Both the position numbers and the translations under genes were made by a program. The notes under the pieces are model-generated. The model did no database searches. It saw only the letters and a list, made by a program, of their open reading frames with translations, and was not told the origin of the DNA. This document shows, piece after piece, positions 58,575-64,000 of a stretch of DNA of 64,000 nt; the first letter of the stretch is position 1, and each line of letters begins with the position of its first letter. The DNA comes from Lysobacter sp. yr284 (GTDB lineage: Bacteria; Pseudomonadota; Gammaproteobacteria; Xanthomonadales; Xanthomonadaceae): assembly GCF_900107375.1 (NCBI RefSeq), contig NZ_FNPT01000005.1:62001-126000 (forward strand), read 5' to 3'.

Positions 58575-59325
58575 ACGAAATCCGGAATCCATCTTGCCGT
58601 TGCTGCTGCTGTTGCCCTCAGCTTGGACGCAACCTCGCCCGAGGCCCATGTTCCGCAGCCCCGGAGGGCGCGCGCATGGATGCGCGCGTGCGCCATGGGA
58701 CAGGATGTCCCTTATGGCGCAGCCCCGCGCCCGGTGCTGGACCTAGTGGCTCGTGACCTTAGAAAAGCGTTTTTCTTTGGTCACTTTCTTTTGGCGCGCT
58801 GCCAAAAGAAAGTAACTCGGCCGCTTGCGGACGAAAGCTCTTGATTGTCGCTTGTCGTCGCTCGTCAACGACGGCAGTGCAGTTGCGTATCCGACTGTAG
58901 GAGCGGCGCGAGCCGCGACCGCGACAAAACAACTTACGACGAAACTTACGCAATCGCCGCGCTGGCGCGGTCGCGGCTTGCGCCGCTCCTACAGGGGGCG
59001 TGCCGCGGCGGGGTCGGCCTCTGCGTGTTCGTACGTGTGAGGACAAGCAAACATCCAAAGCTTCCGTCCGCAAGCGGCCGGGTCACTTTCTTTGTCCAAA
59101 GCAACAAAGAAAGTAACCAAAGAAAAGGCATTACTGTTTCGGATCAAGAGCCACTATGGCTCACAGGGGCGCGGGGCCGCGCCATAAGGGGCATCCTGCC
59201 CCATGGCGCGCGCGCATCCATGCGCACGCCCTCCGGGGCTGCGGAACATGTGCTTCGCGTGGGGTTGCGTCCGGGCAAACAGCAACGGCAACGGCAAGAA
59301 CAACGGCGAAACGGAATCCGGCGTT
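58575..59325. repeat. Large nested inverted repeat in gene-free 58451-59423
   Basis: A left arm of about 290 bases (58575-58863) and a right arm (about 59036-59325) are imperfect reverse complements. Clearest shared blocks: ATGTTCCGCAGCCCCGGAGG, CCCTTATGGCGC, TAGTGGCTC, TTTTCTTTGGT and CGGCCGCTTGCGGACG. Each arm holds its own hairpin: ACTTTCTTTTGG/CCAAAAGAAAGT at 58783-58813 and ACTTTCTTTGT/ACAAAGAAAGT at 59084-59114. Short frames inside are artefacts. Probably a repeat or small non-autonomous element; no transposase is present. Confidence 0.75.
58896..58993. repeat. Inverted family-A pair at the centre of the nested repeat
   Basis: Units 58896-58923 (+) and 58966-58993 (-), 42 bases apart, lie between the two long arms of 58575-59325, so the whole structure is a palindrome within a palindrome. 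Confidence 0.8.
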
Positions 59326-59423
59326 CGCTCGAATGGTGCGCTGAAACGGCGGACCGAGACGCGGCGCGAACAAGCAGAGCGCAGCCGCACCGCTTCGCCG
59401 GATCTCCCGACGCCGCTCCCGAC

Positions 59424-60155
59424 TCAGGTTTCGTCGTCGATCGTGCGCTTGAGAAACGGCACGGTGATGCGCCGCTGCGCCGCCAGCGAGGCGCGGTCGA
59501 GCTTGTCGAGCAACTGGGTCAGGCCGCCGAGGTCGCGGTCCATGCGCTTGAGCATCCACTCCAGCGCCGCCTGCTCCAGCGCCAGCCCGCGCCGCTGCGC
59601 GCGCTGGCGCAGGACCTGGGCGCGGCCGTCGTCGTCGAGCGGGGTCAGCACGATGCGGGTGCACTGCGACAGGCGCGAGCGCAGGTCCGGCAGGGTCAGC
59701 TTGAGTTCGTCGGGGTTCTCGCGCGATGCGTAGATCACCGCGAGGCCGGCCTGACGCGCGCGGTTGTGGGTGTCGAACAGGGCGATCTCGTCCTCGCGCC
59801 GGCCGGCGATCGCCTCGATCCCGTCCAGCGCCAGCAGGTCGTTGTTGGTCTCCAGCGACTGCAACGCCTCGCGCACCCGCCCCACCGCCGCGGCCAGCGG
59901 CACGTAGGCGGCGCGGCGGCCGGACAGATCGGCCTGGGCGCACGCGGCCAGCAGCAGGTGGGTCTTGCCGACCCCGGGCGGGCCGGCCAGGTAGACCCAG
60001 TCCGCGCCGGTGGGATCGCGGTAGCCCGCGGTTTCCTCGTCGCTGCTCGCCAGCGAGCGCAACTGCGCGATCGCGCCGTCGGGCGCGTCCACATAGGTTT
60101 CCAAACGCTGGTCCGGCGAATGACGCAGGGCCAGCGGCAACTGCGGAATGCTCAC
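59424..60155 (-). CDS. hda: DnaA regulatory inactivator Hda
   Basis: 243 residues, starting with GTG at 60155, which overlaps the stop of the permease gene upstream (GTGA). AAA+ domain of the DnaA family: clamp-binding N-terminus IPQLPLALR (QLPLAL), Walker A AGPPGVGKTHLLLA near 58 and Walker B-like LLALDGIEAIAG near 107, with an arginine-finger region in LPDLRSRLSQC. With the sliding clamp it stimulates ATP hydrolysis by DnaA to stop re-initiation. Last gene of the DUF2066-perM-hda row. Confidence 0.93.
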   Translation of the reverse strand: MSIPQLPLALRHSPDQRLETYVDAPDGAIAQLRSLASSDEETAGYRDPTGADWVYLAGPPGVGKTHLLLAACAQADLSGRRAAYVPLAAAVGRVREALQSLETNNDLLALDGIEAIAGRREDEIALFDTHNRARQAGLAVIYASRENPDELKLTLPDLRSRLSQCTRIVLTPLDDDGRAQVLRQRAQRRGLALEQAALEWMLKRMDRDLGGLTQLLDKLDRASLAAQRRITVPFLKRTIDDET

Positions 60156-61330
60156 TGCTGGCTCTCGCGCTCCGCTGCGTCCGCGCCCGCGGCGGCCGGC
60201 GCCAACGCCGGTTCCAGCAGCGCGGCCGGTTGCTCGCCCGCGTACAGGCGGCTATGGGTGTAACGCTCCTGGGCGTAGCGCAGCAGCACGTTGATCACCG
60301 CCGCGACCGGCAGCGCCAGCAGCATGCCGAGGAAACCGAACAACTGCCCGCCGGCCAGCACGGCGAAGATCACCGCCACAGGGTGCAGGCCGATGCGGTC
60401 GCCGACCAGCTTCGGGGTCAGCCAATAGCTTTCCACCACCTGGCCCACGCCGAACACCGCCAGCACGCCGAGCACGTGCTTCCAGTCGCCGTACTGCACC
60501 AGCGCGGCGACCACGCCCAGGATGATGCCGCTGGCCGGGCCGAGGTAGGGCACGAAGGTCAGCAGGCCGGCGACGATGCCGATCAGGATGCCCAGGTCCA
60601 GGCCCACGCCCCACAGGCCGACGCCGTACATCACGCCTAGCGCCAGCATCACCAGGAACTGGCCGCGCAGGAACGCGCCGAGCACGTCGTTGGATTCCTT
60701 GGCCAGGCGGCTGACCGTGCCGAGGTAGTCGCGCGGGATCAGCGAGGCGACGCGCTCGACCAACTTGTCCCAGTCGCGCAGGAAGAAGAACGTCAGCACC
60801 GGCAGCAGGGCGATGTTGGCGACCATCGCGATCAGGGCGAAGCCCGAGCGCGACAGGTAGCCCAGCAAGGTGGTGGCGACGCCGCCGGCGCGCTCCCAGT
60901 TGCTGCGCACCAGCTCGATCAAGTGGTTGAGGTCGAGCCAGACGCTGATCTGGAAGCCGGTGCGCTGCTCCAGCCACGGGATCGCGGTCTCGGTGAACCA
61001 GACGCGGTAGGTCGGCAGCGACACGATCAAGGTGGTGATCTGGCGCTCGATCAACGGCACCAGGATCACCAGCACCAGGGTCACCAACAGCGCCATCAGG
61101 GTGAACACCAGCGCCACCGAGGTGTTGCGCGAGCGGCCGGTGCGCTCGATCCGGTCGACCAGCGGATCGCCGAGCCAGCCGAGCATGGCGGCGACGACGA
61201 ACGGGGTCAGCACCGGGGCCAGCACCCACAGCAGCCAGCACGCGCCCACCCCGAGCGCGGTCCATTGCAGGCGGCGCAGGAACAGGGCGATGTCTTCGAG
61301 CGGGGCGCGCACAGGCGTCGGGTCGGTCAT
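60152..61330 (-). CDS. AI-2E/PerM-family transporter
   Basis: 392 residues from the ATG at 61330; the frame is open further upstream only over the DUF2066 gene. Eight or so hydrophobic segments in the PerM layout: WTALGVGACWLLWVLAPVLT near 22, RNTSVALVFTLMALLVTLVL near 68, a long periplasmic region about 115-165, LPVLTFFFLRDW near 203 and PYLGPASGIILGVVAALVQ near 285. Members are inner-membrane permeases; export of AI-2 is shown for only one. Often next to hda and purM in Xanthomonadaceae-like genomes. The Ala-rich C-terminus is cytoplasmic. Confidence 0.9.
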   Translation of the reverse strand: MTDPTPVRAPLEDIALFLRRLQWTALGVGACWLLWVLAPVLTPFVVAAMLGWLGDPLVDRIERTGRSRNTSVALVFTLMALLVTLVLVILVPLIERQITTLIVSLPTYRVWFTETAIPWLEQRTGFQISVWLDLNHLIELVRSNWERAGGVATTLLGYLSRSGFALIAMVANIALLPVLTFFFLRDWDKLVERVASLIPRDYLGTVSRLAKESNDVLGAFLRGQFLVMLALGVMYGVGLWGVGLDLGILIGIVAGLLTFVPYLGPASGIILGVVAALVQYGDWKHVLGVLAVFGVGQVVESYWLTPKLVGDRIGLHPVAVIFAVLAGGQLFGFLGMLLALPVAAVINVLLRYAQERYTHSRLYAGEQPAALLEPALAPAAAGADAAERESQQ

Positions 61331-61338
61331 TCGGAGGC

Positions 61339-62427
61339 TCAGTGCAGTTGGAACACGGGCGGTTGGCCTTCCAGGCCTTCCAGACCGACCAGGGTGCCGC
61401 CGGCGTCGGTCATGCGCTTGAAGCCGGGCAGGCCGGAGAGCAGGTCGAGGTCGAACTCCACGCTCTCGGGCGTGGCCCGGATCGGAACGATCTTGCGCAC
61501 CACCGCCAGGCCCTGCAGGTAGCCGGCCAGGCGGATGTAGTCGTCGGCGCTGCGCACGCCGGTGAACACCACCCGGTAGGTGCCCGGGGCGCCGGCCACG
61601 CTGCGCTTGGCGTAGCGCTTCATCAGCGCGTCGGCCGCGCCGTCGGCGCCGCCGGCCATGACCTTGCGCGCATCCACGTCGGCGCTGTTCCAGCTGCCCA
61701 GCACCTTGCCGCCGTCGACGAAGGTCCAATCGCCCTTCCAGCCGCCGGTCTTGACCCGGTAGAGCTTGCCGATCAGCTGCATCGGCGGGCTGTAGCGGGC
61801 CGAGGCGCGCGCCACCGCGGCGGCGTCGCCGCGCCAGATCGCGCCGACGCTGGCCTGCTCGGCGGCGCTGCCGCTGGGCAGGCCGAGGCGGTAGCCGCGC
61901 TCGACCGCGCGGTTGAGCGCGGCGCGCGCGGCGTTGGCCTGGGCCAGGCCGACCAGGCGCGGGCCGCTGCCGTCGTCGATCGCCAGCCACAGCACCGGCT
62001 TGGGCCGCGGCTGCGGCCAGATCGGCAGGCCGAGGGTGGCGGCGAGCGTCTCGACCTTCTCCTGGTCGAAGCTGACCACCAGGGTGGTCTGGAAGGTCGG
62101 CGCGCCGGTGACCTGGGACACGCCCTCGTCCTGGCGGTAGTCGTAGCCGATGGCGTAGTCCTTGGCCCGGCGCAGTTCCTGGCCGACGCCGGGACGGCTG
62201 GCCGCGGCGCGGTCGCCGGACATCTTGCCCAGCACCTGGGCCAGCGCGCGCGCCATCGCGCCGTTGCGCTCGTTCTCGCTCTGGCCGCCGACCGGAACTT
62301 CGGCCGAATAGGCGCCATCGGCCTGGGCGCGGTCGCCCTCGACCCGCTGCGCGCTCGCGGCGAAGCTCGCCAGCAGCGCCGCGGCCATTGCCCACGTCCG
62401 GATTGCCTTACCCATCGACCCGCCCAT
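61339..62427 (-). CDS. DUF2066 domain protein, exported
   Basis: 362 residues. A signal peptide (TWAMAAALLASFAASAQ) is followed by the DUF2066 region (EVPVGGQSENERNGAMARAL, QVLGKMSGD) and a repeat-rich alpha/beta part with VLWLAIDDGSGPRLV near 150 and a C-terminal LSGLPGFKRMTDAGG. The start could also be the ATG at 62415. It is the first gene of a minus-strand row with the PerM-type transporter (8 bases after) and hda. Function unknown; conserved synteny with purM is typical of gammaproteobacteria. Confidence 0.85.
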   Translation of the reverse strand: MGGSMGKAIRTWAMAAALLASFAASAQRVEGDRAQADGAYSAEVPVGGQSENERNGAMARALAQVLGKMSGDRAAASRPGVGQELRRAKDYAIGYDYRQDEGVSQVTGAPTFQTTLVVSFDQEKVETLAATLGLPIWPQPRPKPVLWLAIDDGSGPRLVGLAQANAARAALNRAVERGYRLGLPSGSAAEQASVGAIWRGDAAAVARASARYSPPMQLIGKLYRVKTGGWKGDWTFVDGGKVLGSWNSADVDARKVMAGGADGAADALMKRYAKRSVAGAPGTYRVVFTGVRSADDYIRLAGYLQGLAVVRKIVPIRATPESVEFDLDLLSGLPGFKRMTDAGGTLVGLEGLEGQPPVFQLH

Positions 62428-62696
62428 CGCTGTCCCTATCTAGTTCGTGGAGCGGGCATCCCGCCCGCGTTGCGGACCGCCTGGCCCGGCCCGTGCGGCC
62501 ATTCGCCGGCCCGGGGCCGACGGCGGCGTTCAAGGTCGGAAATGGTGCCGCAGGCGGGCCGGGGAGTCCATTCGCAGGCTGAATGGGTTGGAGCCGGCAA
62601 ACCGCGGATACCCGCCGCAACACCGCGAAAGGCCCGTCCCGCCTGTCTTTCGCGATCGGCCGGCGGCGCCGCGCTAACGCCTGCCCCACCCGGGCC

Positions 62697-62705
62697 TGCT
62701 AAAAT
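62697..62705 (+). promoter_or_regulatory. Extended -10 promoter element of purM
   Basis: TGCTAAAAT, an extended -10 (TGnTAAAAT), 36 bases before the purM GTG. No clear -35, which extended -10 promoters can lack. The 313-base gap 62428-62740 holds nothing else I can recognise. Confidence 0.5.
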
Positions 62706-62740
62706 CGCCGGCTTCCCTCCGCGACCACCCCGGGGCCGCC

Positions 62741-63805
62741 GTGACCGCTTCCTCTTCCGACACCTCTCCCAAGCCCCTGACCTACCGCGACGCGGGCGTC
62801 GACATCGACGCCGGCAACGAGGTGGTCGAGCGGATCAAGCCGCTGGTCAAGCGCAGCTTCCGTCCCGAGGTGATGGGCGGGCTGGGCGGGTTCGGCGCGC
62901 TGTTCGACCTGTCGGGCAAGTACCGCGAGCCGGTGCTGGTGTCCGGCACCGACGGCGTCGGCACCAAGCTCAAGCTGGCCCAGCAGCTCAATCGCCACGA
63001 CACCATCGGCATCGACCTGGTCGGCATGTGCGTCAACGACGTGCTGGTGCAGGGCGCCGAGCCGCTGTTCTTCCTCGACTATTTCGCCACCGGCAAGCTC
63101 GATGTGGACACCACGGTCGCGGTGGTCGGCGGCATCGCCCGCGGCTGCGAACTGGCCGGCTGCGCGCTGATCGGCGGCGAAACCGCCGAGATGCCCGACA
63201 TGTACCCGCCGGGCGAGTACGACCTGGCCGGCTTCACCGTCGGCGCGGTCGAGAAGTCGCAGATCCTCGACGGCTCGCGGGTCAAGCGCGGCGACGTGCT
63301 GATCGGCATCGCCTCCAGCGGCCCGCACTCCAACGGCTACTCGCTGATCCGCCGGATCTTCGACCGCGCCGGCCGCCCGGGCGACGTCGCCGTCGGCGGC
63401 GTGCGCCTGATCGACGCGCTGATGGAGCCGACCGCGCTGTACGTCAAGCCGGTGCTGGAACTGCTGCGGGCCAACGGCGGCGAGCACACCATCCACGCCA
63501 TGGCCCACATCACCGGCGGCGGCCTGACCGAGAACATCATCCGGGTGATCCCCGAAGGCCTGGGCCTGGACATCCGCACCGCCACCTGGACCCTGCCGCC
63601 GGTGTTCGACTGGCTGCAGCGCGAAGGCGCGGTGCCGCGCGAGGAAATGTGGCGCACCTTCAACTGCGGCATCGGCTTCGTGCTGGTGGTACCGGACGAA
63701 GCGGCCGCGGCGACCGAGGCCGACCTGCGCCGCCTGGGCCTGGCGCACTGGCGCATCGGCGAAGTCGTCGGCCACAGCGGCGGCGAGCGCGTGCACATCG
63801 GCTGA
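62741..63805 (+). CDS. purM: Phosphoribosylformylglycinamidine cyclo-ligase
   Basis: 354 residues, starting with GTG at 62741. It has family blocks [20 protein letters not shown] near 14, [20 protein letters not shown] near 67, [20 protein letters not shown] near 89, [20 protein letters not shown] near 147 and a C-terminal [17 protein letters not shown]. It makes AIR from FGAM and ATP in purine synthesis. A strong terminator follows 23 bases after the stop, so it is probably transcribed alone here, without purN. Confidence 0.96.
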   Translation: MTASSSDTSPKPLTYRDAGVDIDAGNEVVERIKPLVKRSFRPEVMGGLGGFGALFDLSGKYREPVLVSGTDGVGTKLKLAQQLNRHDTIGIDLVGMCVNDVLVQGAEPLFFLDYFATGKLDVDTTVAVVGGIARGCELAGCALIGGETAEMPDMYPPGEYDLAGFTVGAVEKSQILDGSRVKRGDVLIGIASSGPHSNGYSLIRRIFDRAGRPGDVAVGGVRLIDALMEPTALYVKPVLELLRANGGEHTIHAMAHITGGGLTENIIRVIPEGLGLDIRTATWTLPPVFDWLQREGAVPREEMWRTFNCGIGFVLVVPDEAAAATEADLRRLGLAHWRIGEVVGHSGGERVHIG

Positions 63806-63828
63806 GCGCGGCGTTTCGCGATCGGCAG

Positions 63829-63858
63829 AACGGCGGGCCTCGGCCCGCCGTTTTTCGT
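63829..63858 (+). terminator. Rho-independent terminator after purM
   Basis: AACGGCGGGCC (63829-63839) and GGCCCGCCGTT (63842-63852) form an 11-bp perfect stem with a 2-base loop call, followed by TTTCG (five Ts in all from 63851). Confidence 0.9.
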
Positions 63859-63901
63859 TTGGGTCGGACGAGGACGGTGGGGTTCGTCGTGGTTGCGCTG
63901 G

Positions 63902-63983
63902 CGCGGTCGCAGCTTGCGCAGTTCCTACAGTCGGATACGAAACTTTCCGGAGCCCTGTAGGAGCTGCGCAAGCTGCAACCACA
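63902..63983. repeat. Inverted pair of diverged family-A repeats
   Basis: Units 63902-63929 (-) and 63956-63983 (+), 26 bases apart, with the shared change GCGGC to GCTGC / GCAGC in both arms. The compensating change keeps the stem of each unit, which suggests the fold matters or that both descend from one subfamily. Confidence 0.8.
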
Positions 63984-64000
63984 TCACCGCAACCACGACG

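Noticed and set aside
58353-60263. Several short frames in 58451-59423, including ones with repeated PQPRRA-type words
   Set aside because: They are translations of the inverted repeat arms and family-A units; the same words appear in opposite arms and other frames. No ribosome site or codon bias.
60152-62395. A 747-codon frame fusing the DUF2066 region to the PerM-type transporter
   Set aside because: The first half is an off-frame reading of the DUF2066 gene. The transporter family starts at the ATG at 61330, 8 bases after the DUF2066 stop.

Overview
The window is about 70% G+C, densely packed, and free of rRNA, tRNA and CRISPR arrays. It looks like a chromosomal segment of a Xanthomonadaceae bacterium, most likely Lysobacter. 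The reasons are the gene content (suf cluster with an Rrf2 regulator, CysNC fusion, a type IV secretion effector with an XVIPCD-like C-terminus, TonB-dependent receptors) and two abundant intergenic repeat families of the kind seen in Lysobacter, Xanthomonas and Pseudomonas. The genus assignment is inference.

Layout. 1-11.6 kb: the end of an unrecognised gene, a DUF4087 protein, an MscS channel, a thioredoxin-like protein, a LysE exporter, a DUF533/TerB protein, three lipoproteins, a PIN-domain protein, an AraC regulator, a DMT exporter and a TonB-dependent receptor. 11.6-18.4 kb (minus strand): a secreted Cys-rich protein, a CBM9-like/DUF5916 outer-membrane protein, a patatin next to 3-hydroxybutyrate dehydrogenase, and a SET-domain protein with a lysine-rich tail. 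18.7-25.7 kb: sufR-sufB-[two foreign-looking genes]-sufC-sufD-sufS-GNAT-Rieske, an iron-sulfur assembly operon interrupted by a DUF6036-type nucleotidyltransferase pair.

25.8-28.4 kb (minus strand, visibly lower G+C): a probable X-T4SS antibacterial effector with a calpain-like Cys-His-Asn protease domain, its candidate lipoprotein immunity gene, and a second immunity copy of identical length broken by two stop codons. 28.7-36.9 kb: a Fur-boxed iron uptake operon (siderophore receptor, PiuC-type dioxygenase, PepSY membrane protein, DUF2271, DUF4198, ApbE, membrane flavoreductase). The DUF2271 protein carries an ApbE flavinylation motif, suggesting a flavinylated periplasmic electron carrier for ferric reduction.

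37-40.7 kb: HutD, ComEA-like, M20 peptidase and GlsB/YeaQ genes. 41-55 kb: an assimilatory sulfate reduction region (cysNC and cysD diverging from cysJ-cysI-cysH; a cysB-type regulator diverging from cysG-cysK), which together takes sulfate to cysteine and supplies siroheme. A DUF11-type secreted protein interrupts it. 55.5-58.5 kb: AmgK-MurU (peptidoglycan recycling) and KptA plus a macrodomain hydrolase (RNA 2'-phosphate / ADP-ribose chemistry). 58.6-59.3 kb: a large nested inverted repeat without a gene. 59.4-63.8 kb: hda, a PerM-type permease and a DUF2066 gene, divergent from purM.

The best candidates for new biology are the calpain-like effector/lipoprotein cassette, the flavinylated DUF2271 iron-reduction operon, the nucleotidyltransferase pair inside suf, the KptA-macrodomain pair and the SET protein with a 29-residue Lys/Asp tail.
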